Under the pieces are notes generated by a model. The model did not search any database. It saw only the letters and a list, made by a program, of their open reading frames with translations, and had not been told where the DNA came from. Source: UBA6522 sp965221035 (lineage in GTDB: Bacteria > Pseudomonadota > Gammaproteobacteria > Steroidobacterales > Rariloculaceae). Taken from it: 64,000 nucleotides of DNA. The stretch is taken from the NCBI GenBank assembly GCA_965221035.1, contig OZ244860.1, forward strand, positions 2,790,001-2,854,000. The letters are read 5' to 3'. Below are positions 17,376 to 26,715 of this stretch, one piece after another (positions within the stretch are counted from its first letter, which is position 1; each line of letters begins with the position of its first letter). The translations under genes and the position numbers were made by a program.

Positions 17376-19910
17376 ATGCTAAAGAGAATCAGTGTATTGG
17401 TTTCCCCGTTGCTCCTGTCCTTCCTTCCATTGGGACAGGCCGGCGCGCAGGGAACGGCCGCCGACGCCTTCGCCATTGAGGAAATCGTCGTGACGGCGAG
17501 AAGGCGCGAGGAATCGCTCCAGGACACGCCCATCGCCGTGACCGCGTATTCGGAAGATGAGATGGACCTCCGCGGACACCTCAACATCACCGATATTTCG
17601 CAAGCCACGCCGAACGTGAATATCGAGCAGGCGGCTTCGGTGAGTGGACTGACTTCCGCGCCGACCATGTTCATCCGCGGCGTCGGCCAGCTCGACTTCG
17701 TGATCAACACCGACCCGGCGGTCGGCGTGTACGTCGACGGCGTGTACATCGCCCGCTCCATCGGCAGCATGATGGACATCATGGATCTGGAGCGCGCCGA
17801 AGTGCTGCGCGGACCGCAGGGCACGCTGTTCGGCCGCAATACACTGGCGGGCGCCGTCAACCTGATCAGCAAGCGACCGACCACGGACGCCTTCGACGCC
17901 AAGCTGACCTTGGCGGCGGGTGAGAACGAATATGCCCAGTTCAACGGCTCGTTCAACATTCCGCTCGGTGACAACCTGGCCGCCAGGGTATCGCTGATGA
18001 AGCGCCAGAAGGGTGGTTACGTGCGCGCCGTGGAATATGACGACCTGTGGCTGGGTGACGACGACACCACCGGCGTGCGGGCGCAGCTTGAGTTTCTGCC
18101 CTCCGATTCGGTGCGAGTGAACCTGAGCACGGACTACACCCGCACCCGCGCGGCGCCGGCGCCGATGATCGCGACGGCCATCGGCAACGGTCACGGCGAC
18201 AAGTCGGATGCGTTCTATGCCGACGCCATGTGGGCGGTAGTCTGGAATACCGCGTTCATGGGCATGAACACGCCGTATTCCGGGATCGCCGAGTGCGCGA
18301 CGGAACAAGGGCGCGCCACGAACCCGGGCTGCTATGGGACCACGCACTTGCGCGCCAGGGATGCCTACGAGACCACCGCGGTGTTCTGGGACATCTACGG
18401 CAACTTTGATCCCGACCCGACCAACAAGGTCGACGTGCAAGGCGCGGCCTTGACCGTCGAAGTCGATACCGGCCTTGGCACCTTCAAGTCGATTACCGCG
18501 CATCGGGGCTTCGATTCCGACTTCCGCAACGATCACGACTACAGCGCGATCAAGGTCTTTTCGAACATCAACGATGACTTCCATCAGGATGGCAATTCAC
18601 AGGAATTCCAGTTTGTCGGCAATGCCATGGACGGCAAACTGGATTTCACCGCCGGATTGTATTTCTTCAACGAAACGGGCAGGGAAGTCGTTTCGCTGGT
18701 CGGGACCATGGGACTTTGGGTCAATTTTGCCACCCAACCGGATTTCTCCGGATTCCAGCGTATCGTGCGGGACATCGACAACTCCTCGAATGCGGTCTAC
18801 GGACAGGTGACCTACCATTTCGACGCGCCGCTGCATCTGACCCTGGGCGCTCGCGCGACGCAGGATGAGAAGCTTTTCGACGTCACCATTCACCGCGACG
18901 CATGTCCCAACAATCCTGCCGATCCCGCCTATCCGGCGGGGGGTGTGACCTGCAACGGTGACGGCAGGATCGTGATCGACAAGGTGAACGATGTCTTCCA
19001 GACGGCGAACGGCCTTTCGACCTGGGACGAAGTCGATCCGATGCTGAGCCTCGCGTACGACGTGGGCGACACCTCCATGGTGTACGGCACCTATTCGACC
19101 GGTTTCCGCGATGGCGGCTATGCCAGCCGGTTCCCCGAAGGCATGCCCAATCCGATACCGTCTTTCGAGCCGGAGTACGTGACCAGCCTGGAGTTCGGAC
19201 TGAAGACCGAATTGCTGGACGGAAACATGCGCCTGAACGCGGCCTATTTCGATACCACCTATGACGACATGCAGGTATCCGGCCGGCCGGCGGAGCTGAC
19301 GACCGCCGCCACCGGCGTGGAAAATGTCGGAGTCGGCAAGCTCTCGGGCCTTGAAATGGAGCTGCTGTGGGTGGTCAACGACAGCCTGCGGGTTGACGCG
19401 ACCCTGGGCCTGCTGGATGCGAAAGTCGAGTCGCTGGTGGGTGATGCGTTCACCTCCGGTGGGTATCTCTTCTACAAGGATGGCAATACCGACGCGAACG
19501 GCCAGCCTATTTCGCCGACCAACTGTCCGACGTCCTACTGCGTACCGCAGTCCGAAACGGTGCTGCCGTACACGCCGGAGACCAACTATACGGTCGGCGT
19601 CTCGCACCGGTTGCCCATCGGAGCGGGCAATCTCCTGACGCGGCTGGATTTCATTCACAACGACGCGCAGCGGTTCCGCATCGAAACGCATCCTGACATG
19701 TATGAGGATGCCTACAACGTCGCGCACTTCAGCACGACGTACAACAGTGGCGACGACCGGTGGGCGTTGAGCTTCGGCATTCGCAACGCAACCAACACGG
19801 TGTATTCCACCGCGGGTTCATTTGCGACGGGTAACGGCAACTCGGCGGTGAATGTGTCGCGGCCTCGCGAGTCCTATCTGCGTTACCAGTACTGGCTGGG
19901 AGGCAATTGA
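17376..19910 (+). CDS. TonB-dependent outer membrane receptor
   Basis: 844 aa with a signal peptide (to about residue 25, AGAQG). The TonB box EEIVVTARRRE is at residues 34-44. The plug domain follows (RGVGQLDFVINTDPAVGVYVDGVY, ERAEVLRGPQGTLFGRNTLAGAVNLIS), then the 22-strand barrel, ending PRESYLRYQYWLGGN. The plug is of the broad iron/sugar/vitamin receptor type common in Sphingomonads and marine gammaproteobacteria. The ligand cannot be named, and no transporter or hydrolase next to it gives a clue. It is transcribed alone and followed by a strong hairpin. Confidence 0.93.
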   Translation: MLKRISVLVSPLLLSFLPLGQAGAQGTAADAFAIEEIVVTARRREESLQDTPIAVTAYSEDEMDLRGHLNITDISQATPNVNIEQAASVSGLTSAPTMFIRGVGQLDFVINTDPAVGVYVDGVYIARSIGSMMDIMDLERAEVLRGPQGTLFGRNTLAGAVNLISKRPTTDAFDAKLTLAAGENEYAQFNGSFNIPLGDNLAARVSLMKRQKGGYVRAVEYDDLWLGDDDTTGVRAQLEFLPSDSVRVNLSTDYTRTRAAPAPMIATAIGNGHGDKSDAFYADAMWAVVWNTAFMGMNTPYSGIAECATEQGRATNPGCYGTTHLRARDAYETTAVFWDIYGNFDPDPTNKVDVQGAALTVEVDTGLGTFKSITAHRGFDSDFRNDHDYSAIKVFSNINDDFHQDGNSQEFQFVGNAMDGKLDFTAGLYFFNETGREVVSLVGTMGLWVNFATQPDFSGFQRIVRDIDNSSNAVYGQVTYHFDAPLHLTLGARATQDEKLFDVTIHRDACPNNPADPAYPAGGVTCNGDGRIVIDKVNDVFQTANGLSTWDEVDPMLSLAYDVGDTSMVYGTYSTGFRDGGYASRFPEGMPNPIPSFEPEYVTSLEFGLKTELLDGNMRLNAAYFDTTYDDMQVSGRPAELTTAATGVENVGVGKLSGLEMELLWVVNDSLRVDATLGLLDAKVESLVGDAFTSGGYLFYKDGNTDANGQPISPTNCPTSYCVPQSETVLPYTPETNYTVGVSHRLPIGAGNLLTRLDFIHNDAQRFRIETHPDMYEDAYNVAHFSTTYNSGDDRWALSFGIRNATNTVYSTAGSFATGNGNSAVNVSRPRESYLRYQYWLGGN

Positions 19911-19952
19911 TCGGGTGCGTTCGCCCATCGTGGCGACAGGCTGTTGAAACCA

Positions 19953-19980
19953 CTGACCCGCTCCACCTGGAGCGGGTCAG
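19953..19980. terminator. Hairpin terminator between convergent genes
   Basis: Thirteen-bp stem CTGACCCGCTCCA/TGGAGCGGGTCAG with a 2-nt apex, followed by TTCATT. It lies between the stops of the TonB receptor (plus) and the phosphofructokinase (minus) and may serve both. Confidence 0.75.
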
Positions 19981-20017
19981 TTCATTCCGGGCCGGTGGAT
20001 CGTGAAGGGATGGAGAT

Positions 20018-21277
20018 TCAGCCGCCTGACCAGGGGTCCAGCAGAGGCTCGATGATCGCATTGCGCAATCCGCCGTAGCGGGGCAGCCCGGCCTGGTAGG
20101 GTGGATAATCCTCTCCCTCGATCAGGGGTTGCAGGTACCGTCGGCAAGCGTCGGTGATGCCGAAACCGTCCCCGGTGATGAAGTCCCGGGGCATCATCTT
20201 TTCGCGGTTGGCGACCCGGTCGAGCGGAACGTGCCTGATCTCCCAGCGGTAGGGTTGATCGGAGACGCGCACGATGGTGGTCATGACGTCGGCTTGGCCG
20301 TCGAGGGCCAGTTCGACGGCCCGCGCGCCCACGGCGTAGGCCTGCTCGACATCCGTCTTCGAAGCGATGTGCCGTGCCGAACGTTGCAGGTAATCGGCGA
20401 TCGCATAGTGGTACTTGTGCCCGAGTTCCTCCTTCACCATGGAGGCCACCGTAGCGGCGACACCGCCCAGCTGGGCGTGGCCGAAGGCGTCGCGACCACC
20501 AGCTTCCGCCAGAAAACGGCCGTCGGCATGGCGCGCTCCCTCCGATACGGCGACAACACAATACTCGTGGCGTTCAACGCATTCGTCGACACGTTCGAGA
20601 AAGCGTACCCGGTCGAACGGGATTTCCGGGAACAGGATGATGTGGGGAGCGCTGCCCGGCCCCTGCCCGGCCAGACCCGCCGCCGCCGCGATCCAGCCCG
20701 CGTGCCGGCCCATCACCTCGAGGATGAACACCCTGGTCGATGTCCTTGCCATGGAAGCCACATCGAGCGCGGCTTCGATCGTCGAGACGGCCACGTACTT
20801 CGCAACCGATCCGAAGCCGGGACAGTTGTCCGTGACGGGCAGGTCGTTGTCCACCGTCTTGGGAATGCCGACACACCGGATCGGGAATCCGAGTTCACTT
20901 CCGAGTTGGGATACCTTGTGCGCCGTGTCCATGGAATCGCCGCCGCCGTTGTAGAAGAAGTAGCCGACGTCATGGGCCTTGAACACTTCGATCAGGCGGT
21001 TGTACTCGGCGCGGTTTTCGTCCAGCCCCTTGAGCTTGTAACGCGCCGACCCGAATGCGCCGCCCGGGGTGTGGCGCAGGGCGGCGATGGCCGCGTCGGT
21101 TTCCCGGCTGGTGTCGATCATGTCTTCGGTGAGCGCGCCGATGATGCCGTTGCGGCCGGCGAATATCCTGCCGATGCGATCGCCGTTGCGTCGCGCGGTC
21201 TCCAGCACGCCGCAGGCCGAGGCGTTGATGACGGCGGTCACCCCGCCGGACTGCGCGTAGAATCCGTTCTGCTTCAA
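20018..21277 (-). CDS. pfp: Pyrophosphate-type 6-phosphofructokinase
   Basis: Phosphorylates fructose 6-phosphate, probably with PPi. 419 aa from the TTG at 21277, which has GGAGG 6 nt upstream. YAQSGGVTAVINASACGV at 7-24 is the N-terminal donor loop. GGGDSMD at 111-117 puts Asp at the position of Gly104 of ATP-PFK. PKTVDND at 139-145 has Lys in place of Gly124; these two changes mark PPi-dependent enzymes. The reaction is reversible, so it can serve glycolysis and gluconeogenesis. PPi use is inferred from residues. The H+-PPase gene 13 kb away and neighbouring adk fit a PPi-linked energy economy. Confidence 0.9.
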   Translation of the reverse strand: MKQNGFYAQSGGVTAVINASACGVLETARRNGDRIGRIFAGRNGIIGALTEDMIDTSRETDAAIAALRHTPGGAFGSARYKLKGLDENRAEYNRLIEVFKAHDVGYFFYNGGGDSMDTAHKVSQLGSELGFPIRCVGIPKTVDNDLPVTDNCPGFGSVAKYVAVSTIEAALDVASMARTSTRVFILEVMGRHAGWIAAAAGLAGQGPGSAPHIILFPEIPFDRVRFLERVDECVERHEYCVVAVSEGARHADGRFLAEAGGRDAFGHAQLGGVAATVASMVKEELGHKYHYAIADYLQRSARHIASKTDVEQAYAVGARAVELALDGQADVMTTIVRVSDQPYRWEIRHVPLDRVANREKMMPRDFITGDGFGITDACRRYLQPLIEGEDYPPYQAGLPRYGGLRNAIIEPLLDPWSGG

Positions 21278-21397
21278 GACATTCCTCCCCGGTTGCGGGC
21301 GTGATCGGGCGCGCAGAGAATACCAGAGCCGGACAACGGTTTCGTCCGGTGTAACATGGGACCTGAGACGCCAGTCGGCAGCGATACGGATTCGACG

Positions 21398-22999
21398 ATG
21401 ACCGAGCAGGACACCCAGGTATCCTCGTCCCTCACCAAGCGCGAGTTTCTGCGGGGATTCGCCTCCGTCGGCGGACTCTCGGCGGTGATGGCGGCTCTCG
21501 ACGCCTGGGACATGGGCATCGCGTCGGCGGCGACCGCGCCGCCGGTTTTGAGCGGCATGGCCGAGGGGACCCAGGTGCTGATCCTGGGGTCGGGAATCGC
21601 CGGCTTGACAACCGCCTACGAGCTCACCGAACGGGGATACGACTGCCGGATCATCGAGGCGGCCTCGTTCGCCGGCGGTCGTTGCCAGACGGCGCGAAAA
21701 GGGTTTCGGGTGGACGAGACGGGTGGGGAGTCCCAGGTTTGCGATTTCGACGAGGGCCAGTGGTTCAATACCGCCGCGTGGCGAATTCCCGCCCACCACA
21801 AGTCGTTGCTGTACTACTGTCGCAGGTTCGGCATCCCGATGCAGACGCTCATCAGCTCGAACGAGTCGACCTACCTCCGATACGAGAACGTCGAAGGGCC
21901 GTTGTCCGGACGCCGGGTCCGCCGCCGCGAAGTGATGATGGACATGCGGGGCCATACGTCCGAACTTCTGGCCAAGGTGGCGCAACAGGGTGCGCTCGAC
22001 GCCGTACTGACAAACGACGACAGGGAGCAGCTCATCGAGTATCTCGTGGCCGAGGGGTATCTCGATCCGAACGACCTCGCATACAAGGGAACGACCGAGC
22101 GGGGCTGGGCGGTGGACTTCGCCGGCCCGCTTGAGCCCGGGCAACCCTCCGAAGCCCTGGCGATAAGGGAACTGCTCCAGTCGGGGCTCGGCAACACCTT
22201 CCGGGCCGTCTCCTCGTTTGAACGGCCCTATACGATGCTGCAGCCGGTGGGCGGGATGGACCGGATCGCCGCGGCGTTCGAGGAGCGCGTGGGACATCTG
22301 ATCACGTACCACGCCGAGGTTCGGGAGTTGCGTCAGGACGAGCGGGCGGTTCAGGTCCGCTATCGGGACGCGCTGACCGGGGAAACGGACACGGCTTCCG
22401 GCGACTATTGCGTCACGACCCTTCCGCTGGCGGTAATGAAGAATGTCTCCAACGATCTCTCCGACCGGTGCAGGGCGGCAATCGGCGCAGCGACGCAGTC
22501 CCAGGTCGGCAAGCTTGCCCTGCAGATGAACCGCCGGTTCTGGGAGGAGGACGATGCCATCTTCGGCGGTTCCAGCCAGACGGACCTGCCCGGCGGTTCG
22601 GTGATCTATCCCTCCCATGGGTTCCTGGGCGGGAAGGGGATCCTTCAGGGATACTACGTGTTCGGCGACACTGCGGATTCGGTGGGCGGAATGGAACACC
22701 GTCAACGCACGGAGCGCGGACTGGCGAACGGAGAGAAGCTGCATCCGGACCAATTCCGCCGCCACTACGACGGCAAGGCGTTGTCGGTGGACTGGAAGCG
22801 CGTGCCCCTGAGTCTGGGCGGATGGGAGAGCTGGTCAGACGAGGCGCGTCGGGAGCATTTTCCGGTGCTGCTCGAACCCCAGGGGCGGATCTACTTTGCC
22901 GGGGCCTATCTCAGCTACCTGACCGGTTGGCAGGCCGGTGCGGTCGAGTCGGCCTGGTACCAGGTGGAACGGCTCCACGCGAACTCGGTGTCCTTGTAA
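21398..22999 (+). CDS. Flavin monoamine oxidase family protein with Tat-type leader
   Basis: 533 aa from the ATG at 21398. N-terminal TKREFLRGFASVGG resembles a twin-arginine leader but has KR rather than RR, so export is uncertain. The FAD-binding Rossmann fold starts at VLILGSGIAGLTTAYELTE, followed by EAASFAGGRCQT, the usual GG doublet. The C-terminus has the FAD motif GRIYFAGAYLSYLTGWQAGAVESA. The family oxidises amines or L-amino acids with H2O2 release. The substrate is unknown. It is divergent from the phosphofructokinase gene with about 120 bp between them. Confidence 0.88.
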   Translation: MTEQDTQVSSSLTKREFLRGFASVGGLSAVMAALDAWDMGIASAATAPPVLSGMAEGTQVLILGSGIAGLTTAYELTERGYDCRIIEAASFAGGRCQTARKGFRVDETGGESQVCDFDEGQWFNTAAWRIPAHHKSLLYYCRRFGIPMQTLISSNESTYLRYENVEGPLSGRRVRRREVMMDMRGHTSELLAKVAQQGALDAVLTNDDREQLIEYLVAEGYLDPNDLAYKGTTERGWAVDFAGPLEPGQPSEALAIRELLQSGLGNTFRAVSSFERPYTMLQPVGGMDRIAAAFEERVGHLITYHAEVRELRQDERAVQVRYRDALTGETDTASGDYCVTTLPLAVMKNVSNDLSDRCRAAIGAATQSQVGKLALQMNRRFWEEDDAIFGGSSQTDLPGGSVIYPSHGFLGGKGILQGYYVFGDTADSVGGMEHRQRTERGLANGEKLHPDQFRRHYDGKALSVDWKRVPLSLGGWESWSDEARREHFPVLLEPQGRIYFAGAYLSYLTGWQAGAVESAWYQVERLHANSVSL

Positions 23000-23049
23000 G
23001 GCACGGCGGACCGCCAGGACGCCCAAGCCTCACGGTGATGGAGGATCGC

Positions 23050-23706
23050 ATGCGAATTGTACTGCTCGGCGCGCCGGGTTCCGGCAAGGGGACCCAGGCG
23101 AAGCGGCTGTACGGGGAGCGCGGTTGGCCGCAGGTGTCCACCGGGGATCTTCTCAGGAATTCCGTCGATGCCGGAACGGCGATGGGTCTGCGCGCCAAGG
23201 CGGCCATCGACGCAGGTGAGCTGGTCGCGGACGCGGTGGTGCTCGGCATCGTCAGGGATTGGCTCGGTTCCAGCGATGCCGACAATGGCTACGTGCTTGA
23301 TGGCTTTCCCAGAAATCTGGCCCAGGCTGAAGCCCTCGACCGCCTGTTGGCGGAACTCCACCAGAGTCTCGATACGGCAGTGCTCATGGATGTGCCCCAC
23401 GAACTGCTGATGAAGCGGCTCACCGGCAGGCGTTCCTGTTCGAGGACCGGCAAACTGTTGAACATCCACTTCTCGCCCCCCGAAGAACTCAATGCGTGCA
23501 TCGACGCGGGGGGGCAACTGCTGCAGCGGGACGACGACCGCGAGGAAACCATCAACAACCGCCTGGAAGTCTACCGGCGCCAGACGGAACCGCTGGTCGA
23601 CTACTACCGCGGCCGGGGCATGCTGAGCGTCGTGCGGGCCGACGGCCCGATTGACGAGGTCTACGCTCGACTGGTTGGCGCCCTCGACCGGGTCGGGCGC
23701 GAGTAA
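23050..23706 (+). CDS. adk: Adenylate kinase
   Basis: 218 aa, the long form. The P-loop GAPGSGKGTQ is at residues 7-16. STGDLLR, DGFPRN and the NMP and LID regions follow (RRSCSRTGKLLNIHFSPPEE), with DDREETINNRL toward the C-terminus. Interconverts AMP, ADP and ATP. Only one Cys of the zinc-LID pattern is seen, so the LID is probably metal-free. ATG at 23050 has GGAGG 5 nt upstream. Its position beside PPi-PFK makes sense because AMP recycling complements PPi-based glycolysis. Confidence 0.96.
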   Translation: MRIVLLGAPGSGKGTQAKRLYGERGWPQVSTGDLLRNSVDAGTAMGLRAKAAIDAGELVADAVVLGIVRDWLGSSDADNGYVLDGFPRNLAQAEALDRLLAELHQSLDTAVLMDVPHELLMKRLTGRRSCSRTGKLLNIHFSPPEELNACIDAGGQLLQRDDDREETINNRLEVYRRQTEPLVDYYRGRGMLSVVRADGPIDEVYARLVGALDRVGRE

Positions 23707-23750
23707 TCGACGTGCCGAAGCCGGGTGCGCCTTGGCAGCCTCACGCAAGC

Positions 23751-24839
23751 CTACGACGCACGCTCCCGGACGAGGTTCTCCAGGTGTTCCCGCCGCCAGC
23801 CGCCGGCCATCCGGTCTGACGGCGTTCCCCTGAGCAGCTCCCGCAGTTCCTGGCGGGTCGCCAGCACCTGGGGATCGATGTTCAGTTGAGCGGCGAGACG
23901 CTTCGCGCCGTCGCGCAATCGCTTCATTTCTCCATCCTGCAGGGGAGGTTTCGGCACGTTCACCAGTCGATGATTCTCTTCGCTGCCGGATCTGGCGATC
24001 ACCGCGATGATCTCGGTGCCGAAACGCCGGGCAAAGCGCTTCGGCAGCCCGGGGATCTTCTTGAAGTCGGATTCCCGGCTCGGCAAGGCCCGGGCGATGC
24101 GAATCAGCAGGTCGTCACCACATAGCCAGCGTCGCGGCCGATTCAACCGCTGTGCGCACCGCTCGCGCCACTCCACCATGGCCAGCGCGGCGCACCGCCT
24201 TTCCGTGCTCAGGGCGCGCAATCCTCGTAGTCGGGACCAGAGCGCGATCGGAGGCGTCAACACCGGCGTCGCAAGCGCGGTCCGGCAGTCCTCCTCAAGC
24301 CAGGCCAGCCGGTCGAGATCGTTGAGACGTTTGCGCAGCACGTTCCACAAGTCCAGCAGGTGGCGCACATCGTCCAGCGCGTAGCGCAGGGCCCCCTCGG
24401 GCAAGGGCCGGGCCGCCCAGTTGGTGCGGGTGAATGCCTTGTTCAGGCGTATCTCCAATTCCTCCGCAACCAGGTCCTGCAGACTGATCTGGGGTGTTTT
24501 GCCCAGCAGCGCCGCGGCAATCTGCGTGTCGATCAAGCGGGACGGCGGTTGAAACATGTGTGGATGCATGGCTTCGAGATCTTGCCGGGCACTGTGCAGA
24601 AGCCAGGTTCGGCCCGGTGCCAGCAGCTCGGCAAACAGGGGTTTCAGGTTCACGTCGGCCAGGCAGTCGACGCAGGCCAGCCGTCGCGGCGTCGCGATCT
24701 GGATCAGGCATAGCCGCGGATAGTACGTCTGCTCCCGCACAAACTCCGTGTCCAGCGCCACCAGGGGCGCTTCGGAGATCGCTTGGATCAACTCCGCCAG
24801 GGATTGCGGATTGTCGACGATGGGATCTGAATCGGTCAC
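23751..24839 (-). CDS. rnd: Ribonuclease D
   Basis: 3'-5' exoribonuclease for tRNA maturation; 362 aa starting at a GTG. The DEDDy exonuclease motifs are present: LVALDTEFVREQTYYPRLCLIQ (Exo I), LLHSARQDLEAM (Exo II) and LRYALDDVRHLLDLW (Exo III with Tyr and Asp). An HRDC-type domain follows (ILNA-equivalent region around RIARALPSRESDFKKI PGLP) and an acidic-basic C-terminal tail. It is convergent with adk and divergent from mpl. Confidence 0.95.
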   Translation of the reverse strand: MTDSDPIVDNPQSLAELIQAISEAPLVALDTEFVREQTYYPRLCLIQIATPRRLACVDCLADVNLKPLFAELLAPGRTWLLHSARQDLEAMHPHMFQPPSRLIDTQIAAALLGKTPQISLQDLVAEELEIRLNKAFTRTNWAARPLPEGALRYALDDVRHLLDLWNVLRKRLNDLDRLAWLEEDCRTALATPVLTPPIALWSRLRGLRALSTERRCAALAMVEWRERCAQRLNRPRRWLCGDDLLIRIARALPSRESDFKKIPGLPKRFARRFGTEIIAVIARSGSEENHRLVNVPKPPLQDGEMKRLRDGAKRLAAQLNIDPQVLATRQELRELLRGTPSDRMAGGWRREHLENLVRERAS

Positions 24840-24907
24840 GGATTTGTGAGACAGTACACTATCGCTTCACTTGTGAGCCAATCGCTCCCCATCTTCGGCA
24901 TTCGGTC

Positions 24908-26287
24908 ATGCGTATTCACATCCTTGGAATCTGCGGCACGTTCATGGGCGGTATCGCGGCACTCGCCAAGGCGGCGGGTCACCGGGTATCGGGCTCCGAC
25001 CGGAACGTGTATCCGCCGATGAGCGACCTCCTGGACGAGTTGGAGATTCCCGTGTGCGAAGGGTACCACCCGGAGCACCTGGAGAGAGATATCGATTGCG
25101 TGGTGGTGGGCAACGTCATGAGCCGGGGAGGAGATGTGGTGGAGGCCCTGCTGAACTCGGGCCTGCCGTACTGTTCGGGCCCGCAGTGGCTGGCGGAGCA
25201 CGTGCTCAGGGACCGTTGGGTGCTGGCGGTTGCCGGAACTCACGGAAAGACGACCACCGGCAGTCTGTTGGCCTGGATTCTCGACCAGGCCGGACTCGCG
25301 CCCGGATTCCTGATCGGCGGTGTACCGTCCAATTTCGGCGTGTCGGCGCGGTTCGGCGATTCGGACTATTTCGTCGTCGAGGCGGACGAGTACGATACGG
25401 CTTTTTTCGACAAGCGCGCCAAGTTTGTCCATTATCGCCCGCGCACGCTGGCGATCACGAATATCGAGTTTGATCACGCCGACATCTACGACGATCTGGA
25501 TGCGATTCTGCGCCAATTTCATCACTTGCTCCGGACCGTCCCCAGTCGGGGACTGGTCGCCGTCAACGGCGACGACAGCAACATCGAACGGTTGTTGGAG
25601 CAGGGGATCTGGACTCCGGTGGAATCGTTCAGCGCCAGAGACCGGGGCGCGAGCTGGTACACCCGCCACGACGCGGCGGGGTCCGGTTCGTCACTTGAGG
25701 TCTACCGGCGGGGCGAACGGGTCGGGGAGGCGCGTTGGTCCCTGCTGGGCAGGCACAATGCCGAGAATGCGCTGGCTGCGATCGGTTGCGCAGTCCATGC
25801 CGGTGTGCCCGTGGAGACGGCGCTTGAGGCCCTCACCACGTTCAGGGGGGTCAAGCGGCGCCTGGAGAAGCGCGGGGACTACGCCGGCATTGCGCTATAT
25901 GATGACTTTGCGCACCATCCCACAGCCATCCGTGCCACCCTAGATGCGTTGCGCGGCGCCCCATCCGGCAAGCGCATCGTCGCGGTGCTCGAACCGGGAT
26001 CCAACTCCATGCGCATGGGCGCGCACAGCGACACCCTGAGCCACGCTCTGAGCGGCGCCGACCGTGTGTTCGTGCTGGCCGGCGAAGACCTCGCATGGCA
26101 GGTCGAATCAGAATTGGCCGACCTGGGGTCAAGGCTTGTGGCGGCTCCGAGCGTGGATGATCTGCATGCGGGACTGCTCCGGGAATTGCGCCCTGGCGAC
26201 CAGGTCGCTGTTTTGTCCAACCGGGGCTTCAAGGGATTGTCCGGTCGGTTGGAAGCCTCCTTGCGGCGACGGGCAGAAGGAGGCTGA
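24908..26287 (+). CDS. mpl: UDP-MurNAc:L-Ala-gamma-D-Glu-meso-DAP ligase
   Basis: Reuses murein tripeptide by joining it to UDP-MurNAc. 459 aa from the ATG at 24908. The N-terminal MRIHILGICGTFMGGIAALA is diagnostic of Mpl rather than MurC. The ATP loop GTHGKTTT is at 110-117, VEADEYDTAFFDKR carries the catalytic Glu, and the central FRGVKRRLEKRG and DDFAHHPTAI motifs follow. Cytoplasmic; indicates active peptidoglycan recycling in a DAP-containing Gram-negative. The rubredoxin gene follows after 6 bp and is probably co-transcribed. Confidence 0.96.
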   Translation: MRIHILGICGTFMGGIAALAKAAGHRVSGSDRNVYPPMSDLLDELEIPVCEGYHPEHLERDIDCVVVGNVMSRGGDVVEALLNSGLPYCSGPQWLAEHVLRDRWVLAVAGTHGKTTTGSLLAWILDQAGLAPGFLIGGVPSNFGVSARFGDSDYFVVEADEYDTAFFDKRAKFVHYRPRTLAITNIEFDHADIYDDLDAILRQFHHLLRTVPSRGLVAVNGDDSNIERLLEQGIWTPVESFSARDRGASWYTRHDAAGSGSSLEVYRRGERVGEARWSLLGRHNAENALAAIGCAVHAGVPVETALEALTTFRGVKRRLEKRGDYAGIALYDDFAHHPTAIRATLDALRGAPSGKRIVAVLEPGSNSMRMGAHSDTLSHALSGADRVFVLAGEDLAWQVESELADLGSRLVAAPSVDDLHAGLLRELRPGDQVAVLSNRGFKGLSGRLEASLRRRAEGG

Positions 26288-26293
26288 TCCCTC

Positions 26294-26479
26294 ATGCAAT
26301 CGGAATCCGGGCCGTTGAAAAGATACATGTGCCTGATCTGCGGCTTCATATACGACGAAGCTGCGGGGCTGCCCGAGGAGGGCATCCCTCCCGGCACCCG
26401 GTGGGACGACATCCCGCTGTCCTGGCGCTGTCCCGATTGCGGGGCCGGCAAGGAAGATTTCGACATGGCATTGATTTAG
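26294..26479 (+). CDS. Rubredoxin
   Basis: 61 aa. One Fe(SCys)4 site: Cys13 and Cys16 in CLICGF, Cys46 and Cys49 in CPDCGAGKEDF. Small one-electron carrier in the cytoplasm; its partner is unknown. No rubredoxin reductase or alkane hydroxylase is nearby. Stop of mpl and start of this gene are 6 bp apart. Confidence 0.96.
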   Translation: MQSESGPLKRYMCLICGFIYDEAAGLPEEGIPPGTRWDDIPLSWRCPDCGAGKEDFDMALI

Positions 26480-26715
26480 CGCGAACATTCCGCCGCGCCG
26501 ATGCGCGCAGAGGACCAAAACGGCGACTGGCGGTGGTTCGAACGCCCGCTTCGCTCACCAATTAGATTTGCTTATGTTCCATGCAACCGGATTGACCGCC
26601 GACATGGGGTCGCCGATCATCGGAGGGTGCGGGTGACACGTTCGCCGTGCAACGAACATCCGCATCGTGGCGGCCACAAGACCTGCGGAGAACTGGGCAA
26701 GACGGATTTGCGACG

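Noticed and set aside
20018..22765. 915-codon reading of the phosphofructokinase frame
   Set aside because: The extension upstream of 21277 runs antisense to the amine oxidase; the TTG at 21277 with GGAGG upstream and the start of similarity mark the true start.
26480..26715. Possible riboswitch (glycine or folate type) before soxB
   Set aside because: No conserved riboswitch core was recognised in the 236-bp gap.
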